Of a DNA stretch of 33,766 nt, positions 15,151 to 23,738 are shown piece by piece (the stretch's first letter is position 1; the number at the start of each line of letters is the position of its first letter). Source of the stretch: an uncultured Bacilli bacterium (GTDB taxonomy: Bacteria; Bacillota_I; Bacilli_A; RF39; UBA660); NCBI GenBank assembly GCA_944358405.1, contig CALVQX010000006.1, positions 1 to 33,766 of the forward strand, read 5' to 3'. Position numbers and translations under genes: made by a program. The notes under the pieces are model-generated. The model had not been told where the DNA came from and made no database searches. It saw only the letters and a program-made list of their open reading frames with translations.

Positions 15151-18100
15151 GTGATTGTTAGATTAATAAAAAAGACAAAAATCTATAATTTTACTTTGCC
15201 AACGAAAATATCAGGAAATTATTGGATCACTGACAACGATTATCTAGGAAATAACAGAAACCTTATTAATGTTGAAGAATGTGATGGAAAGTGGAAGATT
15301 AAAAGCGATTTTGAAACAAAAATCATGTCTGGTGAAAGAGAGATAGAATCTGCCTTTTTAAAAGAGTATAATCTTTACTTTTTAAAAATTAATACGGATA
15401 ATGAATATGTAATATTATACTGTTCTCCTACTATTGATCCGGTCGTTAGCAGACTACATTTAAAAAAAGAAGGAGAGCTTATCATTGGAAATGATTCTAG
15501 TGCACATATTAATTATAGCTATCCATTAGTATCAAAACAACATGCTAAATTAACTTATAATAATAATAAATGGGTCATTCAAGATCTAAATAGTAAATAT
15601 GGAACTTATGTAAATAATACTGCAATTACAACAAAAGAGCTAGAATATGGAGATATTATTTTTATCATGGGATTAAAGATCATTGTTTTAAAAGGATCGA
15701 TCATCGTAAATAATATTGGCAACTCCATAAGATTAGATAGCAACAGTTTTGAATTGGAAAGTCCGATTATCCAACATCAAATAGAAATGGATAACCCAGA
15801 AGAAGAAAATATAGAGTTTTATAAAGAGGAAGACTATTTTTATCGTGCTCCAAGATTTAAAACAAGAATAGAAGATGCAAATATAAAAATAGATCCACCA
15901 CCAGGAAAAGAAGCAGAAGATAAAACTCCAATGATTTATACAGTAGGTCCGATGATGACTATGGCAATGATGTCTGTATCCATGGGATATTCTTCTTTAA
16001 GTGGAGTAATTGATGGATCAAGAGACTTATCAGAGGCATTGCCAACTTTACTTATGTCTTTTGCCATGCTGATGACGATGTTATTATGGCCAATTTTAAC
16101 GAAGAGATATCAAAAAAGACAGAAGAAGAAAAGAGAAAACTTACGTCAGACAAAATACACAGACTATATAGAATCTAAAAGAGAAAAAATTCAAGCAGAG
16201 ATGAAGATTCAACGCCAAATTTTAATTGATAATTATCTTCCTTTATCGGAAACAAAGGATATCATTTATTCAAGAAAAAGAAATTTATGGGAAAGAGAAA
16301 TAGAACAAGAAGACTTCTTGACTCTTCGATTAGGAATTGGTACAACGGAATTAAGAGGAACAATTAGTTTCCCGGAAGAACACTTTTCACTAGATGATGA
16401 TAATTTATTACAAGAAGTATATAAATTAGGTGCAGAATCCAGAATGTTAGAAGATGTTCCAATATCTCTATCTTTTATTACTAACAATATTACAGCAATC
16501 ATTGGTACAGCAAACAATAAACAACAATTTATTGAAGGATTATTATTGCAAATGATGACTTATCATAGCTATGAGGATTTAAAAATTGTCATTTTAACAA
16601 ATGAAAAAAATAGTACAAATTGGGATTATTTAAAAGTATTACCACATTGCTGGAGTAATGATAAATCAATTAGGTATTTTGCAAGCAATCTAGATGAGGC
16701 AAAAGAGATTTCTCTAGCCTTAGAACAAGAACTACAAGCTAGAAAATATAGAGATGTTAATGGAAAAATGGAATTAAATACAGCAGATTATAGAAGATAT
16801 AAACCCTATTATGTTTTAATTACCGATGATTATAAATTAGTAAGAGATGTAGAGCTAGTAAAAGATGTAGCAGAAATGCAAATAAATATTGGATTTAGTT
16901 TGATTGTAATTAGTCCAAGATTAGTAAATTTACCTAACGAGTGTAAAACATTTATCAGTATCGGAGATAAAAAATCAGGAGTGTTTGAAAATGAATTAGT
17001 TTCCAATAAACAAAAAGAATTTGTAGCAGATTTTGATCCTACCTTAAATATGCATGAATGCTGTCAGATTCTAGCAAACATTCCTATTGATATTGCAAAA
17101 GAAAACCGCAGCTTACCAGCCAGCTTGAGTTTTTTGGAAATGTATAATGTTGGTATGGTAGAACAATTAAATATTACAAATCGTTGGAAGCAAAATGATC
17201 CAACGAAATCATTACAAGTTCCAGTAGGAGTAGATAAGTCTCAGGAATTATTCAAATTAGACTTACATGAAAAGTTTCACGGACCACATGGCTTAATTGC
17301 AGGTATGACCGGTAGCGGTAAATCAGAATTTATTATGACCTATATTTTATCTATGGCCATCAACTATCATCCATATGAAGTTTCCTTTGTTTTAATCGAC
17401 TACAAAGGTGGAGGACTTGCTGGAGTATTCCAAAATAAAGAAACAGGAATGAAATTACCTCATCTTGCCGGAACCATTACCAACTTAGATACAGTGGAGA
17501 TGAATCGTTCCTTAGCATCCATTCAAAGTGAACTTAGAAAACGCCAAAGAATATTTAATGAAGCAAGAGATAAATTAGATGAGAGTACAATAGATATTTA
17601 TAAATATCAAAGTCTTTATCGCAAAGGACTAGTAGATAAACCAGTTTCTCATTTATTTATTATTAGTGATGAGTTTGCAGAATTAAAATCTCAAAGGCCA
17701 GAATTCATGGACCAACTAATATCAACTGCTCGTATTGGACGTTCTTTGGGAGTTCACTTGATTTTAGCAACACAAAAACCAGCAGGGGTTGTTAATGATC
17801 AAATTTGGTCCAATTCAAAGTTCAGAGTATGCTTAAAAGTACAAGATAAATCAGATAGTATGGATATGATAAAATGCCCAGATGCAGCAGCATTAAAAAA
17901 TCCAGGAAGATTTTATCTGCAGGTAGGTTACAATGAACTATTTTCGCTAGGACAAGCAGCATGGGCAGGAGCACAATATTACCCAACAGAGAAAAGAAAG
18001 AAAAAAGTAGATCACGGAATTGACTTCATCGATAATGTTGGAAATACAATAAAGACGATGGAAAATAAACAAAATGAAATTCAAATACAATCTAAAGGAG

Positions 18101-19728
18101 AAGAGATCACGAATATTGTAAAATATATTGTAGATGAAGCAAAAAAAGAACAAATTTATATTGATCAACTATGGCTAGATAGGATTCCTAATGTAATTTA
18201 TGTAGACAATTTAAAGAAAAAATATAATTTTGTTCCACAGAAAAATAATATCAATCCAGTAATCGGAGAATACGATGATCCAGATAATCAAAAACAAAAT
18301 ATTTTGACTCTACCACTTTCTCAAGAAGGAAATACAATTATATTTGGAACAGCGGGAAGCGGAAAAGAACTAATGATATCAAGCTTGATTTATTCTACAA
18401 TAGTAGCTCATGATTCTAAAGAAATCAATTTTTATATCTTAGATTTTGGAGCAGAAACACTAACCATGTTTAAGAATGCTCCACATGTAGGAGAGGTATT
18501 ATTATCAACAGATGTAGAAAAAATAGCGAACTTATTTAAGTACATTTATCAAGTGATTGAAGAAAGAAAAAAAATCTTTGTAGATTATAATGGTTCTTAT
18601 GATTTTTATATTAATCATGGTGGCAAACAAATTCCAATGATTGTTATTGTAATTAATAATGTAGAGGGATTCTTAGACATTTATAAAGAGTATGAAGAAT
18701 TAATTGGACAAATTACTAGGGATTGTTTAAAATATGGAATTGTCTTTATTTTAAGCACTAGTGGTCCAAATACAGTTCGCTATCGTTTAAGACAAAATTT
18801 CCGTCAAAATATTGTCCTACAATTTAATGATCCATCTGACTATGGTTCTGTTTTAGCCGGAGCCAGAAAAAAAGAACCATCTAAAGTTTATGGAAGAGGA
18901 TTAGTAGACAAAGAGGGAATCTATGAATTCCAAACAGCATATCCATATAAAGAAGAAAAAATGATCGATTATATCAAGATCATTTGTTCAAAATTAAATT
19001 ATATTTGTGACTATAAGGCAAAGAAAATTCCAACTTTACCAGAAACTGTCACAGAAAGAGAAGTAGCCGAAAAAATTGGAAGTCTAAAAGAGATTCCTAT
19101 TGGTATTGAAAAAGAGAGCCTAGCAATCGCAACAATTAATTTAGAAAAAAATGCAATATTCAATATTACTGGAGAAGATATTAGTGCAGAGCCAAGAATG
19201 ATCCGAGGAATCATGCAAATTATATCTAAAATTCCAAATGTAAATTGTATAATTCTAGATGCGATAAGTATTTTGAATGGAATTACAGCGGAAAATATTT
19301 TATATGATAAAGAAAATTGCTCCATAGGAATTGAAAAGTTAACAGAGATTTATCAGCAAAGCTTACAAACACCAACTACCTCAACTACCGTCTGTATGAT
19401 TGTAGGAATTAGTAATTTATTATCAAGAATGGATATAAACACAAAAACAAAATTCACTGCCATGATAGAAAAGACATACAAAACCAATATGGTGAAGTAT
19501 ATTTTTGTAGAAACCATTGATAATATTAAATCAATTAATTTTGAAATGTGGTATAAGAGTGGTGTCGATTTATCAGAAGGTATCTGGATCGGCAATGGAT
19601 TAGCAAATCAATTTACCCTAAAAGTTACAACTAGTGCTAGAATACTAAGAGCAGAAATAGAACCAAACTTTGGATATATAATTAGAAAAGGAAAAGCTAC
19701 TTTAATCAAGTTCATTTCTGATGAATAG
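15151..19728 (+). CDS. essC: Type VIIb secretion motor ATPase EssC
   Basis: EssC is the membrane motor of Bacillota ESX/type VII secretion. The 1525-residue order fits: an N-terminal region with one clear FHA domain (about 105-185, VSKQHAKL and DLNSKYGTYVN), two membrane segments (about 262-287 and 299-318), a degenerate ATPase-like domain, then three FtsK/SpoIIIE-type domains. D1 is canonical: Walker A GMTGSGKS (718-725), LIDYKGGG (748-755) and IISDEFAE with D840-E841. D2 has GTAGSGKE (1066-1073), with Glu where Ser/Thr is expected, and D3 has no P-loop Lys (NITGEDIS). The GTG start is supported by GGTTGGTGAT. It leads an operon of four genes. Confidence 0.93.
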   Translation: MIVRLIKKTKIYNFTLPTKISGNYWITDNDYLGNNRNLINVEECDGKWKIKSDFETKIMSGEREIESAFLKEYNLYFLKINTDNEYVILYCSPTIDPVVSRLHLKKEGELIIGNDSSAHINYSYPLVSKQHAKLTYNNNKWVIQDLNSKYGTYVNNTAITTKELEYGDIIFIMGLKIIVLKGSIIVNNIGNSIRLDSNSFELESPIIQHQIEMDNPEEENIEFYKEEDYFYRAPRFKTRIEDANIKIDPPPGKEAEDKTPMIYTVGPMMTMAMMSVSMGYSSLSGVIDGSRDLSEALPTLLMSFAMLMTMLLWPILTKRYQKRQKKKRENLRQTKYTDYIESKREKIQAEMKIQRQILIDNYLPLSETKDIIYSRKRNLWEREIEQEDFLTLRLGIGTTELRGTISFPEEHFSLDDDNLLQEVYKLGAESRMLEDVPISLSFITNNITAIIGTANNKQQFIEGLLLQMMTYHSYEDLKIVILTNEKNSTNWDYLKVLPHCWSNDKSIRYFASNLDEAKEISLALEQELQARKYRDVNGKMELNTADYRRYKPYYVLITDDYKLVRDVELVKDVAEMQINIGFSLIVISPRLVNLPNECKTFISIGDKKSGVFENELVSNKQKEFVADFDPTLNMHECCQILANIPIDIAKENRSLPASLSFLEMYNVGMVEQLNITNRWKQNDPTKSLQVPVGVDKSQELFKLDLHEKFHGPHGLIAGMTGSGKSEFIMTYILSMAINYHPYEVSFVLIDYKGGGLAGVFQNKETGMKLPHLAGTITNLDTVEMNRSLASIQSELRKRQRIFNEARDKLDESTIDIYKYQSLYRKGLVDKPVSHLFIISDEFAELKSQRPEFMDQLISTARIGRSLGVHLILATQKPAGVVNDQIWSNSKFRVCLKVQDKSDSMDMIKCPDAAALKNPGRFYLQVGYNELFSLGQAAWAGAQYYPTEKRKKKVDHGIDFIDNVGNTIKTMENKQNEIQIQSKGEEITNIVKYIVDEAKKEQIYIDQLWLDRIPNVIYVDNLKKKYNFVPQKNNINPVIGEYDDPDNQKQNILTLPLSQEGNTIIFGTAGSGKELMISSLIYSTIVAHDSKEINFYILDFGAETLTMFKNAPHVGEVLLSTDVEKIANLFKYIYQVIEERKKIFVDYNGSYDFYINHGGKQIPMIVIVINNVEGFLDIYKEYEELIGQITRDCLKYGIVFILSTSGPNTVRYRLRQNFRQNIVLQFNDPSDYGSVLAGARKKEPSKVYGRGLVDKEGIYEFQTAYPYKEEKMIDYIKIICSKLNYICDYKAKKIPTLPETVTEREVAEKIGSLKEIPIGIEKESLAIATINLEKNAIFNITGEDISAEPRMIRGIMQIISKIPNVNCIILDAISILNGITAENILYDKENCSIGIEKLTEIYQQSLQTPTTSTTVCMIVGISNLLSRMDINTKTKFTAMIEKTYKTNMVKYIFVETIDNIKSINFEMWYKSGVDLSEGIWIGNGLANQFTLKVTTSARILRAEIEPNFGYIIRKGKATLIKFISDE

Positions 19729-19737
19729 GAGGATTAT

Positions 19738-19995
19738 ATGCATAGAAATAAAATATTAGTAGAATTATATATACCTCTAATCGAAAAATCATATGATTTA
19801 TATATTCCAATTAATAAAAAAATAGGAACAGTAAAAAAGTTAATTGAAGAAGGATTAGTACAACTAACAGACAACTCATATGAAATAAAAGAAGAGACCA
19901 ATTTCTATAGTAAGGAAACAGGTCTGGTATATGATGTGAACAAAAGTGTTCGAGAAACTGATTTAAAAAATGGATCAAGAATTATCCTAATTTAG
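19738..19995 (+). CDS. esaB: YukD/EsaB-like ubiquitin-fold protein
   Basis: The 85-residue protein resembles the small ubiquitin-like YukD/EsaB components of type VIIb systems, which are cytoplasmic and regulate or support secretion. The pattern of strands (ILVELYIPLIEKSYDLYIP), the helix (IGTVKKLIEEGLVQL) and the end NGSRIILI fits a ubiquitin fold. The last residues LKNGSRIILI are typical. It starts 9 bases after essC with an AGGAGG site, and the WXG-like gene follows at once. The gene symbol rests on fold and context. Confidence 0.75.
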   Translation: MHRNKILVELYIPLIEKSYDLYIPINKKIGTVKKLIEEGLVQLTDNSYEIKEETNFYSKETGLVYDVNKSVRETDLKNGSRIILI

Positions 19996-20004
19996 GAGGA
20001 AATT

Positions 20005-20202
20005 ATGTCAGAATATGATAAATATGTCAAAGCAGTGAACAAAATTTTTGAAGTCATTGCTAAGATGAAAGAAAATTGGAAAGGACAAGATAATCTAAAT
20101 TATATTGCATCAGTAGAAGATTACAAACAAATTGTAATTGATAGCAGTAAGAATTTCTCTACTAGCATCAAAACTTCTATGGAGGAATTAGGAAATGATT
20201 GA
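20005..20202 (+). CDS. Short WXG100-like protein
   Basis: This 65-residue protein has a helix-turn-helix pattern with WKG at residues 24-26 (ENWKGQDNLNYIASVEDY), the hallmark of WXG100/ESAT-6 proteins, which are small helical hairpins secreted by type VII systems. It is much shorter than the usual 90-100 residues, and both helices would be cut down. AGGAGG precedes the ATG. Its 3' end overlaps the next gene by 8 bases, suggesting a co-translated pair. Substrate or structural partner of EssC is the likely role. Confidence 0.65.
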   Translation: MSEYDKYVKAVNKIFEVIAKMKENWKGQDNLNYIASVEDYKQIVIDSSKNFSTSIKTSMEELGND

Positions 20203-20413
20203 TAAATTAACATATGATGAAATATTAGAAGCATCTAGAATACTAAAAGAAAATAGTGACATCATTGATAGTTTAATTAAAAATAAAAATTTAAATGATC
20301 TAGAAGACTTTGTCTCCACCGTAGAGGGATATTCAAAATATTTAGAGACCGTAGTAGAAATAAACAAAGATGCTGATTTAGCCTTGCAATTTTTAGTAAC
20401 TCAAAAAGAATGA
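20195..20413 (+). CDS. Small helical partner of the WXG-like protein
   Basis: This 72-residue, all-helical acidic protein has no WXG motif. Its second half (LEDFVSTVEGYSKYLETVVE) resembles the second half of its neighbour (NYIASVEDYKQIVIDSSKNF), with a shared pattern [FY]-[VI]-[SA]-[TS]-V-E-[GD]-Y. The two may be paralogues that pair like EsxA-EsxB. The start overlaps the upstream gene by 8 bases with GGAGG nearby. A terminator follows directly. The role is inferred from context only. Confidence 0.6.
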   Translation: MIDKLTYDEILEASRILKENSDIIDSLIKNKNLNDLEDFVSTVEGYSKYLETVVEINKDADLALQFLVTQKE

Positions 20414-20439
20414 ACTTCCAAATTTATGGAAGTTCTTTT
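20412..20439. terminator. Terminator shared by the T7SS operon and the SpoIID-like gene
   Basis: GAACTTCCA (20412-20420) and TGGAAGTTC (20427-20435) form a perfect 9-bp stem with a six-base loop, followed by TTTT on the + strand and TTC-ATTCTTTTT on the minus strand. The minus-strand stop codon at 20424-20426 lies in the loop, so the hairpin encodes the last residues ELP of the SpoIID-like protein. Confidence 0.75.
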
Positions 20440-21494
20440 ATATATTTATTTAAAGTTACCTTAGGGAAATAATATTTTAAAATATTAGCATAATCACAAT
20501 CATTCTTAGCCAATTCATTTGCACCAAAAATACTTAATCCTAAAAAATTTCCCCAGCCCTTAATAATAAAACGAATGAAATTTTTATTGACAATAATACT
20601 AATATTTTTAGAACGTAAATTAAGTAAATTACGAAGTTCATCCCCTGTAAAAACAACATTTCCTATCTGAATCTTCTTAACTAAGTGATGATCATCTACA
20701 TCAAGAATTTCAATATTCGTATTAGAAGTCACTGTAGTTTTCATAATCTTACTAAAATCAAGATAAGAGTAATCTTGAATTCCAATATAATAAGGAGAAG
20801 CTAAATCCCATAAACTAGCAACACTAGATAGATAAGGATAAGAATCAGAAGTAAGTGTTTTTCCATGATTAGAAAAATGAATAAATGGCAGAATATAATA
20901 ATGGTTGTAAGTTAAAAATAAACAATCAGTATCTACAATTGCTGTTTGCAATTTTTGTACGATATCATCATAATTTTGAATCCAAGATAATTTATAGTAA
21001 GAAATAGGCTTATAAATCACATAATCGTTGATTGCTGGTATTTTCTTATTTTCATTCATTTCTTTAAAAGCATAAGTACGAAATAAAATAGCCAAAGCTT
21101 TTAAAGTCTCAAGTTCTAATTCCGGAATAATCATAGTTGCTAAAGAACCTAAAAGATAATCCTTTAAAGATATTTCTACTAATGCATTATTTTCAAGTTC
21201 TACAGTAACAAAGTAATAATCATTAGAATAGTACAAATTCTCTTTTAAAACTTCTACTTCTTGTTTTTCCTCTTGCACATCTAAGGTTTTTACAACAATC
21301 CCATCAATAACTAAATATACCTTATTTCCCTGAAACTGAATCCCATTATTTTTAATAAAATTTTTTGTTCTTCTAGTAAGTTCTTGATCATCAGAATTTA
21401 GTCCTAATTCTTTAGAAAATTCATAAGACATAGTTAAATATAAATACAAGATATCTTCAATCCCATTATTTTTAATTTCATACTTATAAAACAT
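20424..21494 (-). CDS. SpoIID-like protein lacking the catalytic glutamate
   Basis: SpoIID is a lytic transglycosylase that thins septal peptidoglycan in sporulation. The family core is recognisable as ISLKDYLLGSLATMIIPELE followed by LETLKALAILFRTYAF, and near the end as KGWGNFLGLSIFGANELAK. The catalytic Glu (normally in AAEMP) is replaced by Met in an ungapped alignment, and the GWGHGVGMSQ motif has lost its His and Gln. It is therefore probably not an active transglycosylase. The start at 21494 has AGGTGATATT before it; extension to 21590 would add 32 residues with a poly-Phe hydrophobic stretch that might be a membrane anchor but overlaps the upstream gene. Confidence 0.72.
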   Translation of the reverse strand: MFYKYEIKNNGIEDILYLYLTMSYEFSKELGLNSDDQELTRRTKNFIKNNGIQFQGNKVYLVIDGIVVKTLDVQEEKQEVEVLKENLYYSNDYYFVTVELENNALVEISLKDYLLGSLATMIIPELELETLKALAILFRTYAFKEMNENKKIPAINDYVIYKPISYYKLSWIQNYDDIVQKLQTAIVDTDCLFLTYNHYYILPFIHFSNHGKTLTSDSYPYLSSVASLWDLASPYYIGIQDYSYLDFSKIMKTTVTSNTNIEILDVDDHHLVKKIQIGNVVFTGDELRNLLNLRSKNISIIVNKNFIRFIIKGWGNFLGLSIFGANELAKNDCDYANILKYYFPKVTLNKYIKELP

Positions 21495-21546
21495 AATATC
21501 ACCTAAAAATAGTATGGGAAAAAAGAAAAAAAATATACAAAAAAAC

Positions 21547-22518
21547 TTAAAATTCAAAATATTTAAGTTCTTTATCCATATTACAGTCAAGACCAGTAAC
21601 GTAACTTTTATTAAGAAAGATCTTATCTAATTCGATATCTTTCCCACTAATATAATCAAAACTGGCACAAATTAACACTTTTGCTAATTTAATAGCTTTT
21701 AAATATAAGTCTACAAAAGATTCTGTACTAGTCATATCATAAGTGGTTGGATTCCTCCATAAAGAGTGATTTGTATTCAGAAAATTATGTCGATCTTTTA
21801 ATGGATAATGGTAACTAACCGCTTCAAAACGAAATACATTACGTGGAGTAAAAGTATCGATCAGCTGATAACAAAACTTTTTCCATCCTAATGGATCTCT
21901 TCGAAATAAAACTAAAGCATGCTTCATGTCTGTCAATGCTTGATAATAAGTTTTACTCATATTTTTCAAATGAAAGGTTCGATCAAAGCTAGCATCAATA
22001 ATTACATTAAGAGAAGAAGAAAAAGGTCTTGTATCGAAACAAAATTTTCCAATAGGAAAAGAATACGGAGAGTTTTTTTCTCTACGTGAAATCATATCAT
22101 TATCGATAAAAGTTTCCATAAAAGTATGAACATTATTATATTTATAGGTAGAAGGATCTTTTCGATTAAAACATCCGGTTTTATAATAAACATAAGGATG
22201 AATCGTGGAATCTAAGACATAATGACAGATCATTCCAGCTAGATAAGAACATACATCAGAATCAGTTTCTAAATGATTTGTTTTAATATAATTAATTAAA
22301 TGAATAAAATATTCTTGACTTTGATTTCTATGAAAATATCTTGCAAACTGTCGAATTTTTTTACCAGGACGGAAAGAAAACATATGATAAAACATCAAAG
22401 CATCCATACTTTGACCAAATGTTTTAATCCTACTACAAGAGATTCGTTTTTGAATGTCTTCAGGTAAAATATCTAAAACATCTTTAGCAAAATAAGCATG
22501 AGTAACTGTAGCTGGCAT
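21547..22518 (-). CDS. Zinc-dependent phospholipase C family protein
   Basis: The 323-residue protein begins MPATVTHAYFAKDVLDILP and has HMFSFRPGKK, LAGMICHYVLDSTIHPYVYY and FMETFIDNDMI, the His/Asp-rich pattern of PF00882-type zinc-dependent phospholipase C proteins. Members without a signal peptide, like this one, are common in Bacillota and their substrate is unknown; membrane lipid hydrolysis is possible. AGGAGAG lies before the start. It appears to share a transcript with the SpoIID-like gene downstream. Confidence 0.82.
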   Translation of the reverse strand: MPATVTHAYFAKDVLDILPEDIQKRISCSRIKTFGQSMDALMFYHMFSFRPGKKIRQFARYFHRNQSQEYFIHLINYIKTNHLETDSDVCSYLAGMICHYVLDSTIHPYVYYKTGCFNRKDPSTYKYNNVHTFMETFIDNDMISRREKNSPYSFPIGKFCFDTRPFSSSLNVIIDASFDRTFHLKNMSKTYYQALTDMKHALVLFRRDPLGWKKFCYQLIDTFTPRNVFRFEAVSYHYPLKDRHNFLNTNHSLWRNPTTYDMTSTESFVDLYLKAIKLAKVLICASFDYISGKDIELDKIFLNKSYVTGLDCNMDKELKYFEF

Positions 22519-22537
22519 AAAAACTCTCCTTTCCTAG

Positions 22538-22566
22538 ATTATAATTACAAATATAATAATCATGAA
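22538..22566 (-). promoter_or_regulatory. Possible promoter of the phospholipase-like gene
   Basis: On the minus strand TTCATG and TATAAT are 17 bases apart, about 20 bases before the start codon. The -35 is a weak match. Confidence 0.4.
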
Positions 22567-22761
22567 ATATTAATCAATAACATAATAAAATAATATAATT
22601 TATCAGATTCTATAAAAGAAAAATTCTTTTGTAAAATCATAAAAAATTGAGATAACTCACCTTTTTGTTATGTATATAATAACATATTTTATGATATTTG
22701 ACAAAACTTAATGAATCATACAAATTCATCAAATTTTCATACTTTTCTGTAAAGAATATGA

Positions 22762-22767
22762 TATAAT
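22762..22767 (+). promoter_or_regulatory. -10 element of the Abi/HtrA operon
   Basis: TATAAT lies 17 bases before the start codon of the Abi gene, and GTAGGTGAG is its ribosome-binding site. No good -35 is seen at normal spacing; a TTGACA at 22698-22703 is too far upstream. The 266-base gap from 22519 holds no gene, only AT-rich sequence and a TGTTAT/ATAACA inverted repeat near 22667-22685. Confidence 0.45.
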
Positions 22768-22784
22768 CAATAGTAGGTGAGATT

Positions 22785-23738
22785 ATGATAGAGAAACAAT
22801 TTAAAAATTTAGATGAGCAAATTGAAATATTCAAACATAAAGGACTAATCATAACAGATGAGAAATATACAAAGAATGTTCTTTTACGTGAAAATTATTT
22901 CTTTTTAAATGGATATCGTCATCTATTTTTTAAATCAGCAACTGACAAAACATTTATTAAAGGAACTAGATTTGAAGAATTATACAGTGTTTTTTTATTT
23001 GATCGCTCTATTAGAAATGTCTTCTTTAAATATCTTTTAGTAATTGAAAACAACTTGAAGTCAATCACTTCTTATCAATTATCTAAAAAATATGGATATA
23101 GAGAAAGAGATTACTTAAGAGCAAAGAACTTTACTAGTGCTCCAGAGAAGCAAAAACAAGTAAATGATCTTTTGAAAAAAATGAAAAGACAAATTAGAGT
23201 TAATGGTTCACAACATAGTGCTACTCTACATTATGTATCAAATTATGGATATATTCCACTATGGATTCTAGTAAAAGTACTTTCCTTTGGTATTGTTAGT
23301 GAAATGTTTTCTATTTTAAAACCTGAAGATCAAAAAGAAATAAGCAAAGTGTATCATATTGAACCAGAAACATTTATGGTTTATCTACCAATTCTCGCTA
23401 ATTATAGAAATTTATGTGCACATGAGGATATTCTATATGAAAATAAAACTCAAAAAGAAATCGATAATACGATCTACCATCAATTATTAGATATACCAAA
23501 AGAAAATGGGGAATATATATATGGGAAAAATGATTTATTTGCTCTATTAATTATTATGAAACAAATGTTACAAGCAGAGGAATATAAGAATATGACGATG
23601 GAATTAGATAATATAATTCAAACTCTAAATTATAATTTAACAACAATAAAAATTGGAAAGGTATTAAAAAAGATGGGCTTTCCTATGAATTGGAAAGATC
23701 TAACAAAGATCGAAAGGAGTGTAGATATTGATGAATAA
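22785..23738 (+). CDS. Abi family protein (AbiD/AbiF type, HEPN ribonuclease-like)
   Basis: Abi_2 family proteins are found in phage abortive-infection loci and are predicted HEPN-domain ribonucleases. The 317-residue protein shows the N-terminal pattern NYFFLNGYRHLF, the FEELYSVFLFDRSIRNVFF helix, YIPLWILVKVLSFG and the HEPN active-site RxxxxH as R208-NLCA-H213. It is complete, with no damage seen. Its last 8 bases overlap the start of the HtrA-like gene, so the two are translated together. Antiphage activity is plausible from the family but not shown by the sequence. Confidence 0.85.
   Translation: MIEKQFKNLDEQIEIFKHKGLIITDEKYTKNVLLRENYFFLNGYRHLFFKSATDKTFIKGTRFEELYSVFLFDRSIRNVFFKYLLVIENNLKSITSYQLSKKYGYRERDYLRAKNFTSAPEKQKQVNDLLKKMKRQIRVNGSQHSATLHYVSNYGYIPLWILVKVLSFGIVSEMFSILKPEDQKEISKVYHIEPETFMVYLPILANYRNLCAHEDILYENKTQKEIDNTIYHQLLDIPKENGEYIYGKNDLFALLIIMKQMLQAEEYKNMTMELDNIIQTLNYNLTTIKIGKVLKKMGFPMNWKDLTKIERSVDIDE

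Noticed and set aside
22637-22852. Minus-strand open frame upstream of the Abi gene
   Set aside because: It overlaps the Abi gene start and its promoter region and has no ribosome-binding site.
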